From: Caviibacterium pharyngocola
GTDB lineage: Bacteria; Pseudomonadota; Gammaproteobacteria; Enterobacterales; Pasteurellaceae
DNA: 42,846 nucleotides
NCBI RefSeq assembly: GCF_002795405.1
Contig: NZ_PHGZ01000011.1
Location: 1-42,846 of the forward strand
Reading direction: 5' to 3'
The stretch's first letter is position 1. Each line of letters begins with the position of its first letter. Both the position numbers and the translations under genes were made by a program. Positions 29,417 to 37,970 of this stretch are shown piece after piece. The notes below the pieces were generated by a model. The model saw only the letters and a list, made by a program, of their open reading frames with translations, was not told the DNA's origin and did no database searches.

Positions 29417-30293
29417 AGAACCGGAAGATTTTCGCGAAACCGCCGTATTACGCAATATTTGGGCGATATTTCGCCAAGATAAAGTGGCGCTTGCCAGCTT
29501 TTATTTATTTATTTTGCTGATTTTGACCGCACTTTTTAGCCCGCTTATCGCGCCTTATTCGGCTAACCAACAATTCGTCGGTTTCGAATTAATGCCGCCC
29601 TCTTGGGTGGAAGGCGGAAAAATCGGCTTCTTTTTCGGCACGGACGACATCGGGCGCGATTTGCTCAGCCGTTTAATTATCGGCACGGCTTACACCTTGG
29701 GTTCGGCGCTGATCGTCGTGATTTTTACCGCGATAACAGGCGGCATTCTCGGCATTTGGGCAGGAATGTCGCAAGGCATTAAATCGCGCATATTAGGTCA
29801 CTTTTTCGATGCCTTTTTATCAATTCCGATCTTGCTCATCGCCATTATTATCGCGACATTAATGGAAGCCAGTTTAATGAACGCAATGCTGGCAATTACC
29901 TTGGCGTTATTGCCGTATTTCATTCACGAAATTTATCAAGCGGTGCAACAGGAGTTAAAGAAAGAATATATTCTAATGCTTCGTCTTGAAGGCGCATCGG
30001 ATTGGACGTTGCTACGCGAGACCATTTTGCCGAATATTTATGTGCAATATATTCGAGAGATCGCACGTGCTTTTACTATCGCCATTTTAGACATCAGTGC
30101 GTTAAGTTTTATTTCTTTGGGTGCGCAACGTCCGACACCGGAATGGGGCGCAATGATCAAAGATTCGTTGGAACTTATTTACCTTGCGCCTTGGACGGTC
30201 ATCCTGCCCGGTATTGCGATTATTATGACGATTTTAGTCGGGCTGATTCTAAGTAACGGGCTGTGTAAAGCCGTCGAAAAATATTATGAATAG
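29406..30293 (+). CDS. sapC: SapC, permease of the Sap transporter
   Basis: Second permease, DppC/OppC class, 295 residues. It has an N-terminal cytoplasmic segment and first helix (about 27-49), the FFFGTDDIGRDLLSRLIIGT motif typical of this class, and an EAA loop LRLEGASDWTLLRETILPNI near residue 195. It overlaps sapB by 11 bases and precedes sapD by nine. An uptake signal lies at 29526-29534; none is found in the next 2.6 kb. Confidence 0.94.
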   Translation: MQDREPEDFRETAVLRNIWAIFRQDKVALASFYLFILLILTALFSPLIAPYSANQQFVGFELMPPSWVEGGKIGFFFGTDDIGRDLLSRLIIGTAYTLGSALIVVIFTAITGGILGIWAGMSQGIKSRILGHFFDAFLSIPILLIAIIIATLMEASLMNAMLAITLALLPYFIHEIYQAVQQELKKEYILMLRLEGASDWTLLRETILPNIYVQYIREIARAFTIAILDISALSFISLGAQRPTPEWGAMIKDSLELIYLAPWTVILPGIAIIMTILVGLILSNGLCKAVEKYYE

Positions 30294-30302
30294 GAAATAG
30301 CA

Positions 30303-31358
30303 ATGGCTTTACTGGATATTCGCAATCTTTGCATCGACATTAAAACGCCTTCGGGAAAAATTCGCATTGTTGACAATGTGAATTTGACCCTGAACGAAGG
30401 TGAAATTTGCGGTTTGGTCGGCGAATCCGGCTCAGGGAAAAGCTTAATTGCCAAAGTGATCTGTAATGCGGTCAAAGATTCTTGGATCGTCACCGCCGAT
30501 CGTTTTCGATTTCACGATGTGGAATTATTGAAATTAAGCCCGAATAAACGTAAAAAATTAGTCGGCAAAGAAATCTCAATGATATTCCAAGAACCAATCG
30601 CCTGCTTGGATCCCAGCCAAAAAATCGGCAAACAAATCATTCAAAATATCCCCGCGTGGACGTTTAAGGGTCGCTGGTGGCATTGGTTCGGTTGGAAAAA
30701 ACGTCGTGCGATCGAATTGCTGCATCGCGTCGGGATCAAAGATCATAAAGATATAATGGGTAGTTATCCGAATGAAATTACCGAAGGCGAAGCACAAAAA
30801 GTGATGATTGCAATGGCGGTCGCTAATCAACCGCGCCTGTTAATTGCCGACGAACCGACAAATTCCTTGGAATCCATTACCAAAGTGCAAATTTTTCGTC
30901 TGTTATTAAGTATGAACCAAAACCAAGGCACCTCGATTTTGTTGGCAAGCAATGATATTCACAGTATCAGCGATTGGTGCGATTCCTTTACCGTGCTGTA
31001 TTGCGGGCAAAATGCGGAATCCGGCCCGAAAGACAGCATAATGGAAACGCCGCATCATCCTTATACGAATGCGCTACTTCATTCGATTCCGGATTTTAAA
31101 CAACCTTTGGCGCTAAAAAGCCGATTAGGTACATTGAAAGGCACGGTGCCACTGTTGGAACAAATGCCGATCGGTTGTCGTCTTGGACCGCGTTGCCCTT
31201 TTGCGCAAAAAAAATGCGTGGTTAAACCCTTGACCCGACGAATAAAACAGCACGAATTTGCTTGCCACTATCCGCTGAATTTAAAAGAAAAGCAACGTTT
31301 GGAAAAAGACGACGCGGCCGCGCCGCTTGTAGTTAATAAAAACGATGATAAGGAATAA
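30303..31358 (+). CDS. sapD: SapD, ATPase of the Sap transporter with H-loop asparagine
   Basis: Cytoplasmic ATPase of the Opp/Dpp type, 351 residues. Walker A GESGSGKS is at 40-47 and Walker B LLIADE at 179-184. The signature is ITEGEAQ (159-165) rather than LSGGQ, a feature also seen in E. coli SapD. The H-loop reads LLASNDIHS, with Asn217 where most ABC ATPases have histidine. The C-terminal oligopeptide-transporter domain has [15 protein letters not shown], giving the usual cysteine cluster. SapD in enterobacteria also supports Trk potassium uptake. sapF follows after two bases. Confidence 0.94.
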   Translation: MALLDIRNLCIDIKTPSGKIRIVDNVNLTLNEGEICGLVGESGSGKSLIAKVICNAVKDSWIVTADRFRFHDVELLKLSPNKRKKLVGKEISMIFQEPIACLDPSQKIGKQIIQNIPAWTFKGRWWHWFGWKKRRAIELLHRVGIKDHKDIMGSYPNEITEGEAQKVMIAMAVANQPRLLIADEPTNSLESITKVQIFRLLLSMNQNQGTSILLASNDIHSISDWCDSFTVLYCGQNAESGPKDSIMETPHHPYTNALLHSIPDFKQPLALKSRLGTLKGTVPLLEQMPIGCRLGPRCPFAQKKCVVKPLTRRIKQHEFACHYPLNLKEKQRLEKDDAAAPLVVNKNDDKE

Positions 31359-31360
31359 AA

Positions 31361-32164
31361 ATGACAACAGTTCCTCTATTACAAGTTTCGGATCTTTCCA
31401 AATCCTTTGATGATAACGTCGGCATTTTCGGTACGACGCAATTTGCCGTCGTAGAAAAAATCAGTTTTAATTTAGAACACAAACAAACCCTCGCCATTAT
31501 CGGTAAAAACGGTTCCGGCAAATCCACCTTAGCCAAAATGATTGTCGGTATTCTTAAGCCGACGGAAGGCGAAATTTTATTTAACGGCAATCGGCTGACT
31601 TTCGGCGATTATCAATACCGCGCCAAACATATCAGAATGGTGTTTCAAGATCCCAATACGGCGTTCAATCCGAAATTAAATATCGGACAGATTCTTGATG
31701 CGCCCTTGCGTTTAGCCACTCGATTAGACGAACACGAGCGCAATCAAAAGATTTTTAATACGCTGCGTTTGGTCGGGCTTTATCCGGATCACGCCAATGT
31801 AAAAATTAATACGCTGTCCATCAGCCAAAAACAGCGGGTTGCCCTTGCCGGCGCCTTAATTTTGGAACCGGAAATTATTATTGCCGATGATGCGCTCGGC
31901 GCGTTAGATGCGACGGTCAAAACGCAGTTGATGAATTTAATGCTAGAAATTCAGGAAAGATTAGGCATTTCATATATTTATGTCGGGCAACATCTCGGTA
32001 TTATCAAGCATATCGCCGATAATCTATTGGTGATGGATAATGGTCAAATGATCGAATACGGCGAGACTCGCTCGATTTTCACTTCACCGCAAAACGAAAT
32101 TACCAAACGTTTAGTGGAAAGCCATTTCGGCAGCGTACTTGATGATTCATCGTGGCGGGAATAA
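31361..32164 (+). CDS. sapF: SapF, second ATPase of the Sap transporter
   Basis: Cytoplasmic ATPase that pairs with SapD, 267 residues. Walker [10 protein letters not shown] is at 48-56, the signature region reads LSISQKQR (142-149), and Walker B is EIIIADD (161-167), with Asp167 where catalytic glutamate is expected. The H-loop histidine is present (GQHLGI, His201). It is the last gene of the operon and is followed by an uptake-signal terminator. sapZ, which follows sapF in H. influenzae as I recall it, is not here. Confidence 0.94.
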   Translation: MTTVPLLQVSDLSKSFDDNVGIFGTTQFAVVEKISFNLEHKQTLAIIGKNGSGKSTLAKMIVGILKPTEGEILFNGNRLTFGDYQYRAKHIRMVFQDPNTAFNPKLNIGQILDAPLRLATRLDEHERNQKIFNTLRLVGLYPDHANVKINTLSISQKQRVALAGALILEPEIIIADDALGALDATVKTQLMNLMLEIQERLGISYIYVGQHLGIIKHIADNLLVMDNGQMIEYGETRSIFTSPQNEITKRLVESHFGSVLDDSSWRE

Positions 32165-32165
32165 T

Positions 32166-32199
32166 GCGAAAGTGCGGTCAAAAATGACCGCACTTTTGC
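32166..32199. terminator. Terminator made of an inverted pair of exact uptake signals
   Basis: AAGTGCGGT (32170-32178) and ACCGCACTT (32187-32195) form a stem of about 15 base pairs with an AAAA loop. It lies between sapF and the convergent transporter ATPase gene. Confidence 0.92.
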
Positions 32200-32203
32200 T
32201 TAA

Positions 32204-32959
32204 CTAAGGTTCATCAACTCGAAGTTGATGTAAAAAGGCTTTGGTTCGTTCGTGTTTAGGATGAGCAAACAACGACTGAGGCGAGCCTTGCTCCACAATC
32301 ACACCGCCGTCCATTACCACCACCAAATCCGCCACTTCTAAGGCAAACTTAATTTCGTGCGTCACCACAACCATCGTCCAGCCTTCATTCGCCAACGCTT
32401 TCATTGTGTTTAGCACATCTTGCACTAATTCCGGATCCAGCGCAGAAGTCGGTTCGTCAAACAACATTAATTCCGGCTGAATCGCCAAGGCTCTGGCAAT
32501 GCCGACACGTTGCTGCTGACCGCCGGAAAGTTGGTAAGGATACAAATCGACTTTATCCGCTAAACCGACTTTTCGTAGCAATGCCAAAGCTTCTTCGCGT
32601 ACTTGCTTCGGATCACGCTTTTGCACTTGTATCGGGCCTTCCATTACGTTTTCCAACGCCGTTTTGTGCGGAAACAAATTATATTGCTGAAAAACCATAC
32701 CGGATTTACGGCGAAGCGGTAAAATGGATTTACGCACGGATCTATCGGAAAAATCCACTTTTATCGGATTATCACGATGAAATTCGATCGTACCTTGTTC
32801 CGGTAATTCTAACGCATTTAAACAGCGCAAAAACGTGGTTTTCCCTGAGCCGGACGGCCCCAAAATTACCACGACCTGACCTTTTTCAATGTCTAAATCA
32901 ATCCCGCGTAAGACTGGATTTTCGCCGAAGGTTTTATGAATATTGCGTACTTTAATCAT
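32204..32959 (-). CDS. Polar amino acid (probably cystine) ABC transporter ATPase
   Basis: ATPase of a polar amino acid importer, 251 residues, with fully canonical motifs: Walker [16 protein letters not shown], signature [15 protein letters not shown], Walker [17 protein letters not shown] and H-loop [10 protein letters not shown]. It resembles the TcyN/TcyC class. It lies 15 bases downstream of the permease gene and is the last of a three-gene leftward operon. Substrate is inferred from the binding protein rather than from this subunit. Confidence 0.9.
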   Translation of the reverse strand: MIKVRNIHKTFGENPVLRGIDLDIEKGQVVVILGPSGSGKTTFLRCLNALELPEQGTIEFHRDNPIKVDFSDRSVRKSILPLRRKSGMVFQQYNLFPHKTALENVMEGPIQVQKRDPKQVREEALALLRKVGLADKVDLYPYQLSGGQQQRVGIARALAIQPELMLFDEPTSALDPELVQDVLNTMKALANEGWTMVVVTHEIKFALEVADLVVVMDGGVIVEQGSPQSLFAHPKHERTKAFLHQLRVDEP

Positions 32960-32974
32960 TTTCTTCCTTGCGAA

Positions 32975-33691
32975 TTAACGTGCAACATAACGATCCAAAC
33001 GTTTTTCTACGCGCGCTTGAATAACAAATAACACAAAACAAAAACACCAATAAATCAAACCGGCTTCAATATAGACCGGTAAAAAATCGTAAGAGGAATT
33101 GGCGATTTGCTGCGCCACGCGAAACATTTCCGTCACGGTAACAACGGATGCCAACGAAGTATCTTTAAACAAACCGATAAAACTGTTACTCAACGGCGGT
33201 ACGGCGACACGAAAAGCTTGCGGCGCAATAATTCGGCGGAATGTCTGCATATAGCTCATTCCAATGGTATAGCCCGCTTCCCATTGCCCTTTTGGCACGG
33301 ATTGAATAGCCGCACGCACCGTTTCCGAACCGTAAGCGCCCACATTCAACGAAAAACCGATAATCGCAGCGGGAATCGGATCAATAAATACGCCAATCGC
33401 CGGTAATCCGTAAAACACCACCGAAATCTGTACCAACATCGGCGTGCCGCGAATAATCGAAATATAGACTTTAGCAACGGCTAAAAAAAAGCGATGAACA
33501 AGCCCTTCCGTCGGCGTCACGCGCAATAATGCGACCGCGACAGCAATAATCATTCCAAAGAAAAAAGAAACCACAGCAAGCGGTATTGAAACCAATACCG
33601 CCGCTTGAACCATCGGCCAAAAACCGTTTATCACCAATTCCGCACGAGCGTCGGTCATAAAGGGTAAGGAGGTTAATAAACTATTTAACAC
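32975..33691 (-). CDS. Polar amino acid (probably cystine) ABC transporter permease
   Basis: Inner-membrane permease of the HisM/TcyL class, 238 residues, with about five membrane helices. Family motifs are IRGTPMLVQISVVFYGLP near residue 88 and QAFRVAVPPLSNSFIGLFKD near residue 168. The start overlaps the end of the binding-protein gene by 11 bases, so translation is probably coupled. Confidence 0.9.
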   Translation of the reverse strand: MLNSLLTSLPFMTDARAELVINGFWPMVQAAVLVSIPLAVVSFFFGMIIAVAVALLRVTPTEGLVHRFFLAVAKVYISIIRGTPMLVQISVVFYGLPAIGVFIDPIPAAIIGFSLNVGAYGSETVRAAIQSVPKGQWEAGYTIGMSYMQTFRRIIAPQAFRVAVPPLSNSFIGLFKDTSLASVVTVTEMFRVAQQIANSSYDFLPVYIEAGLIYWCFCFVLFVIQARVEKRLDRYVAR

Positions 33692-34463
33692 TGATATCTT
33701 TACCGAAGAACTGTTCGCCTAAACGTTTTAACGTGCCGTCATTGCGTAATTCAACAATAGCTTCGCTGATTTTAGCCAATGCGGCGCCATTGCCTTTGTT
33801 TGCGATTAAACCGGCACCGACTTTATCATCGGATTCCCAAAACGGTTTTAAACCTGAATTCGGGTTTTTCTTCAAATAATCCAACAAGGCTAAAGAATCG
33901 TTGAACGTCACGTCCGCGCGTTTTTGTTGGATTAATAATAAGCCTTGCGCCATTCCGTCGATAGGCACGATTTTCGCACCGTAATGCACCGCTAATTCGC
34001 CGTAATTCGAGCTTAAGGTTTGTGCCGCTTTCAGATCTTTCACGTCCTCAACTTTTGTAACACGCGTTTCATCATTGCGCGCAACCAACATCGCCCCGCT
34101 CCAACTATAAGGCTCGGATTTATCAAACGTCGCTTGACGTTCCGGTGTGGTCAAACCCACTTGATTCGCCACCAAATCAAAACGCCCGCCTTTTAATCCG
34201 GCTAACATTGCATCCCATTGGGTTTCTTTAAATTCAATGGTAACACCTAATTTTTCTGCGACGGCGCGTGTGACTTCCACATCATAACCGGTTAATTTAC
34301 CCGCAGCATCGTGATAAGTAAAAGGCGCATAAGTGCCTTCCGTGCCGACCGTAATAACGCCTTTATTATTAATTCGATCCAATAAACTGTCTTGAGCAAT
34401 CGCTTGAGTTGCCGTGCCGACGGCAAAAATAGATGCAGCTAAAAATGCTAATTTTTTAAACAT
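33681..34463 (-). CDS. Periplasmic amino acid (probably cystine) binding protein
   Basis: Solute-binding protein, family 3 (SBP_bac_3), 260 residues. The signal peptide covers about residues 1-23 (ending TQAIAQ). Conserved parts include VGTEGTYAPFTYHD, GKLTGYDVEVTRAVAEKLG and AMLAGLKGGRFDLVANQVGL. These resemble the cystine-binding proteins TcyJ/FliY (VGLEGTYPPFSF in E. coli), but related proteins bind other polar amino acids, so cystine is an inference. It is the first gene of the operon, with a clear promoter upstream. Confidence 0.9.
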   Translation of the reverse strand: MFKKLAFLAASIFAVGTATQAIAQDSLLDRINNKGVITVGTEGTYAPFTYHDAAGKLTGYDVEVTRAVAEKLGVTIEFKETQWDAMLAGLKGGRFDLVANQVGLTTPERQATFDKSEPYSWSGAMLVARNDETRVTKVEDVKDLKAAQTLSSNYGELAVHYGAKIVPIDGMAQGLLLIQQKRADVTFNDSLALLDYLKKNPNSGLKPFWESDDKVGAGLIANKGNGAALAKISEAIVELRNDGTLKRLGEQFFGKDISVK

Positions 34464-34522
34464 AATCGTTCCCTTTTAAAAATAAAAAATGAATACAATA
34501 ATCAAAAAAATATTGCCAAGGC

Positions 34523-34550
34523 ATTGTAAAAGAAAACAAGCTTTTTACAA
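34523..34550 (-). promoter_or_regulatory. Promoter of the amino acid transporter operon, inside a dyad
   Basis: On the minus strand TTGTAA (34545-34550) and TACAAT (34523-34528) are spaced by 16 bases. The same stretch is a dyad, TTGTAAAA (34524-34531) against TTTTTACAA (34542-34550), which could be an operator. Confidence 0.5.
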
Positions 34551-34585
34551 ATAACTTTCAGGAATATGTTATAAAAAAGTAAAAC

Positions 34586-35161
34586 CTAACCGATTAAGAT
34601 ACGTTCTAACGGAATGTCCCAATTTTCCGTCGGCAAGGATTCTACTTGTTGGCATTGATGTGCCAGCCCGACCGGAATAAAGGATTTTTCGCGCCAACCG
34701 CATAAAGTGCGGTCATAAAATCCACCGCCCATTCCCAGACGGTTGCCGTTTGCGTCGAAAGCTACCAAGGGTGTAAAAATAATATCCAACTGCGTTATCG
34801 GCACCACTTTTCTCACATCAAGCACAGGTTCGATAATGCCGAATTTATTTTTTTTCATCAATGTTTCCGGTTCATAATGTAAAAAAAGCAAATTCCCGGC
34901 GGAAAAAGGGTGTAACACAGGCAAACATACTTGAATGTTCTGCCGCCACAGTTGTTGAATAAGCGGCTCGGTGGAAATTTCACCGTCAAAAGACAAATAA
35001 ACCGCCACACATTGCGCCTGCCGCCGTTCAATTAAGCGAAAGGCTTGTTCGGCAACACGATGCGCAGCGCCGATTTGTTCAAGTGCGGTTAAATTACGGC
35101 GTTTTTTACGAATTTCATCGCGAATTGCGCGACGTTGTTGTGAAGATAAAAGTGCGGTCAT
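34586..35161 (-). CDS. fau: 5-formyltetrahydrofolate cyclo-ligase
   Basis: Converts 5-formyl-THF to 5,10-methenyl-THF with ATP (ygfA/fau in E. coli). The 191-residue protein has RRAIRDEIRKKRRNL at the N-terminus, the substrate-binding FTPLVAFDANGNRLGMGGGF segment followed by YDRTL, and a C-terminal WDIPLERIL. The start at 35161 is chosen because homologues begin here; the frame is open upstream to 35233, but that DNA is 6S RNA. Codons 2-4 (Thr-Ala-Leu) are an exact uptake signal (35150-35158). It is very probably co-transcribed with 6S RNA, as in E. coli. Confidence 0.93.
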   Translation of the reverse strand: MTALLSSQQRRAIRDEIRKKRRNLTALEQIGAAHRVAEQAFRLIERRQAQCVAVYLSFDGEISTEPLIQQLWRQNIQVCLPVLHPFSAGNLLFLHYEPETLMKKNKFGIIEPVLDVRKVVPITQLDIIFTPLVAFDANGNRLGMGGGFYDRTLCGWREKSFIPVGLAHQCQQVESLPTENWDIPLERILIG

Positions 35162-35180
35162 TATTTCTGAAATAAATGAG

Positions 35181-35377
35181 AAAGGACCCGAGATGCCGCT
35201 GCGGATGGTCGGTCCTTGAACCCTACGGTTCAAGGGAATCGGTTGTAATCGTTTTTAGGCTTCTTACATCAGGACCGGAGTCAAGTTAAGCGTGCACACC
35301 AACAATAGGAAACCAATTCATAAAGTTTTAAGTATCGGCTCAGGGACGTAATCCGCGGGCAAACACCTCAGGTAATC
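35181..35377 (-). ncRNA. ssrS: 6S RNA
   Basis: Small RNA that binds sigma-70 RNA polymerase and dampens transcription in stationary phase. Recognised by its position between zapA and fau and by sequence and fold. On the minus strand the 5' end (ACCTGAGGTG...) pairs with the 3' end (GCGGCATCTCGGGTCCTT), closing a long hairpin with an internal bubble. GAGCCGATAC, GAAGCCT and CCCTTGAACC-GTAG-GGTTCAAGG, a strong apical hairpin, match the E. coli pattern of TGAGCCGATA, GAAGCCTTA and CCTTGAACC-AA-GGGTTCAAGG. Ends are estimated to within a few bases; length about 197. Confidence 0.9.
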
Positions 35378-35382
35378 TTTAA

Positions 35383-35389
35383 ATTAATA
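35383..35389 (-). promoter_or_regulatory. Likely -10 of the 6S RNA promoter
   Basis: TATTAAT on the minus strand ends six bases before the estimated 5' end of 6S RNA. No consensus -35 is evident. Upstream, AATTAAGCTAGT (35412-35423) and AATTAAGTTAGT (35389-35400) form a direct repeat with a 23-base period. Confidence 0.4.
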
Positions 35390-35456
35390 CTAACTTAATT
35401 TGATCTTCTTGACTAGCTTAATTTCTCCAATTCTTAGTCAAAATCACATTATTTAA

Positions 35457-35759
35457 TCAAAGGGTCGTTTTTTGACTTAAAACGCTTTCCAACGAACTGT
35501 CCAATTGCTGAATTCTCGTCATCACCACATTTTCAATCAGCTGACTTTTTTGCTGTTCTTGAATAAGCTCATAGCTTAAATTCAATGCAACAATGGACAA
35601 CACCTTCTCCACCTGCAAAATCCCTGTCCGCTCCTTCATCTCCGATACCCGCTGATCCAACACCCTTGCTGCTTGACGCAACGCTTCGTGCTGCTCCTCC
35701 GGACAATTCAACCGCAAAACCTGCCCTAATACCGGTAATTCAATGCTTTTAGACGACAT
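35457..35759 (-). CDS. zapA: ZapA, FtsZ ring-stabilising protein
   Basis: Small coiled-coil protein that cross-links FtsZ filaments at the division site. The 100-residue protein has the N-terminal globular part (SIELPVLGQVLRLNCPEEQH) and a long C-terminal helix (IVALNLSYELIQEQQKSQLI). It is close in length to E. coli ZapA (109). A GAGGAA ribosome binding site precedes the ATG. It is divergent from ygfB and upstream of 6S RNA, the same order as in E. coli. Confidence 0.94.
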   Translation of the reverse strand: MSSKSIELPVLGQVLRLNCPEEQHEALRQAARVLDQRVSEMKERTGILQVEKVLSIVALNLSYELIQEQQKSQLIENVVMTRIQQLDSSLESVLSQKTTL

Positions 35760-35794
35760 AAGTTCCTCTACTTAAACAAATTAATTCGCCGCTT

Positions 35795-35823
35795 ATTATG
35801 CCATAGCAAATGTTTTTCGTCAT
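35795..35823 (-). promoter_or_regulatory. Candidate zapA promoter
   Basis: On the minus strand ATGACG (35818-35823) and CATAAT (35795-35800) have a 17-base spacer, about 36 bases upstream of the zapA start. Confidence 0.45.
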
Positions 35824-36064
35824 AAAAATGAGAGAAAACTTGATGACGATACTCTCCATAACAACCTATAATTGCGCGACACAGAGCAAACATAATAAAT
35901 CTATTATTATATGTTTTCTTAATATGATGATAATTCTGCTCCTGCTAACGTTTCGTTAAAACGAATAGAATAAATGAAATAACATATTGATATTAAAATA
36001 AATTTAATAATTCTATTCAGAAAAATGATAAACTGTTTTGACTTTTACGCAAGGAAAGGGTGAA
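35824..36064. other. AT-rich intergenic region between zapA and ygfB
   Basis: The gene-free stretch between zapA and ygfB is 305 bases in all (35760-36064). Besides the zapA promoter it is AT-rich with no coding frame I would defend. A perfect 14-base palindrome TTCGTT-AA-AACGAA lies at 35952-35965. TTGATA at 35987-35992 is a possible -35 for ygfB, but I cannot assign a convincing -10. Confidence 0.5.
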
Positions 36065-36622
36065 ATGAAGAAACAAACTATTTTATATACAGAATTAAAG
36101 AAGAAACTTAACGATGCGGGGGTTTTCGCGTCACCGTCGGAATTGCACGGTTTTTTAGCCGGTACGATTTGCAGCGGGGTCAATGAAAACAACTGGAGGC
36201 AGTTGGTTTATCAGTTGACTAACGATTATCAAGCCTATCCGACGAGCTTGCTTAAAGATGTGGAACAGATGTATCAACATATTAAGCAAACTTTGTCCGA
36301 TGCGAATAATTTCGACTTCGAGCTTTGTTTAAGCGATGAAGACGATGTATTTTCGCGGGCGGACAGTTTGGCGGAGTGGGTGAATAACTTCTTGCTTGGT
36401 TTGGCGCTCAATCGTCCGGATTGGGAGCACGAACACGGCGAGCTCGGCGAGGCGGTGAGCGATTTGCAAGCCATTGCGCAGCTGGGTTATGACGAAGATG
36501 ATGATCCGCAGGAACTGGAAACGTCTTTAGAAGCGTTAATTGAGTATGTGCGAACAGTAACCACCGTACTTTATACGTTCTACCGTTCAAACCAAATGAC
36601 TTCAAAACCTGTTTTACATTAG
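36065..36622 (+). CDS. ygfB: YgfB family protein (UPF0149)
   Basis: Conserved protein of unclear function; the family name comes from E. coli ygfB beside pepP. The 185-residue product has SPSELHGFLAGTICSGVNEN near the N-terminus, typical of UPF0149, and WVNNFLLGLALNRPDWEHEH and QAIAQLGYDEDDD in the second half. The start at 36065 has AAGGAAAGGG just upstream; nine further codons are open upstream, but that start has no such site. It leads the ygfB-pepP-ubiH-ubiI run, identical in order to E. coli. Confidence 0.93.
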   Translation: MKKQTILYTELKKKLNDAGVFASPSELHGFLAGTICSGVNENNWRQLVYQLTNDYQAYPTSLLKDVEQMYQHIKQTLSDANNFDFELCLSDEDDVFSRADSLAEWVNNFLLGLALNRPDWEHEHGELGEAVSDLQAIAQLGYDEDDDPQELETSLEALIEYVRTVTTVLYTFYRSNQMTSKPVLH

Positions 36623-36641
36623 TTTTTGACGGAGAAATAAA

Positions 36642-37961
36642 ATGGATCTCGCTTATAAAGCGAACATTCCGGCGCAAGAGTTTATTTTGCGCCGGCAGGC
36701 GGTGTTCGCGCAAATAAAAGATAATTCCGCCGTATTAATTTTTTCCGCGCAGGAAAAAATTCGCAGTAACGACTGTGCTTATCCTTTTCGCCAAGACAGC
36801 TATTTTTGGTATTTAACCGGTTTTAACGAACCGGATTCGGCGTTATTACTGATTAAGCGTCAAGGCGAATTACAAACGCATCTTTTTTTACGTCCGTCCG
36901 ATCCGTTAATGGAAACTTGGAACGGTCGCCGATTGGGCGTGGAAAAAGCGCCGACTAAGTTGACGGTGGATTTCGCCTATCCGATTGAAACGTTCGGTGA
37001 GAAATTGGCAGAATTAAGCGAAAATTTGACCGCACTTTATTACAAGCGCGAGCAGCAACAATGGGGCGATGCGCTACTGGAACAAAGTGCGGTGCATTTT
37101 TCGCAATCTTTTTGCTGGGCGCCGATTTTGGATGAAATGCGTTTATTTAAGTCACCGAACGAAATCGCTTTAATGCAACAAGCCGGACAAATTTCGGCGC
37201 TGGCGCATATTCGCGCGATGCGTGAAACGCGTCCGAATCGTGCGGAATATGAAATCGAAAACGAGCTGTTATACGAATTTAATCGTTTCGGTGCGCGATA
37301 TGCGGCGTATAATAGCATTGTTGCGGGGGGCGAAAATGCCTGTATTTTGCATTACACGGAAAATGATCAGGTGTTAAAAGACGGGGATTTGGTGCTAATT
37401 GATGCCGGTTGCGAATTTGCGATGTATGCCGGCGATATTACCCGCACTTTTCCGGTGAACGGAAAATTTACCCAAGCGCAAAAAGAAATTTATCAGCTTG
37501 TGCTGCAAGCGCAAAAACACGCGATTTCTCGCCTTGTGCCCGGTGCGAATATCCAGCAAGTGAGCGATGAAATCATTCGGATCAAAACGGAAGGTTTGGT
37601 GCGTTTAGGCATTTTAACCGGCGAGGTGGACGAATTAATCGCGCAACAAGCCTATCGCCGCTTTTATATGCACGGTTTAGGGCATTGGCTGGGGCTGGAT
37701 GTTCACGATGTCGGCAGTTACACGAAAGATGCTCAAGACGGCGATCGCAACGGCAAGCGGCGCGATCGTCCGTTGCAAGTCGGAATGGTGTTGACCGTCG
37801 AGCCGGGCTTATATATTTCCTCGGACGCCGACTTGCCGGAACAATACAAAGGGATCGGCATTCGTATTGAGGATAATATTTTAATCACCGAATACGGCAA
37901 TAAAATTTTAACCTCGGCGGTGCCGAAAGAAATCGAAGACATAGAACGCTTAATGGCTTAG
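36642..37961 (+). CDS. pepP: PepP, Xaa-Pro aminopeptidase
   Basis: Cytoplasmic metallopeptidase that removes the N-terminal residue before proline. The 439-residue protein has an N-terminal domain (FRQDSYFWYLTGFNEPDSAL) and a pita-bread C-terminal domain with all metal ligands: two Asp in LVLIDAGCEFAMYAGDITRT, His in MHGLGHWLGLDVHDVG, Glu in VLTVEPGLYI and Glu in GIGIRIEDNILIT. It follows ygfB after 19 bases. Two uptake signals lie within (37029, 37085). Confidence 0.96.
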   Translation: MDLAYKANIPAQEFILRRQAVFAQIKDNSAVLIFSAQEKIRSNDCAYPFRQDSYFWYLTGFNEPDSALLLIKRQGELQTHLFLRPSDPLMETWNGRRLGVEKAPTKLTVDFAYPIETFGEKLAELSENLTALYYKREQQQWGDALLEQSAVHFSQSFCWAPILDEMRLFKSPNEIALMQQAGQISALAHIRAMRETRPNRAEYEIENELLYEFNRFGARYAAYNSIVAGGENACILHYTENDQVLKDGDLVLIDAGCEFAMYAGDITRTFPVNGKFTQAQKEIYQLVLQAQKHAISRLVPGANIQQVSDEIIRIKTEGLVRLGILTGEVDELIAQQAYRRFYMHGLGHWLGLDVHDVGSYTKDAQDGDRNGKRRDRPLQVGMVLTVEPGLYISSDADLPEQYKGIGIRIEDNILITEYGNKILTSAVPKEIEDIERLMA

Positions 37962-37970
37962 AGTACGCTT

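Noticed and set aside
35162-35233. N-terminal extension of the cyclo-ligase by 24 codons
   Set aside because: The open frame runs into 6S RNA and homologues start at 35161.
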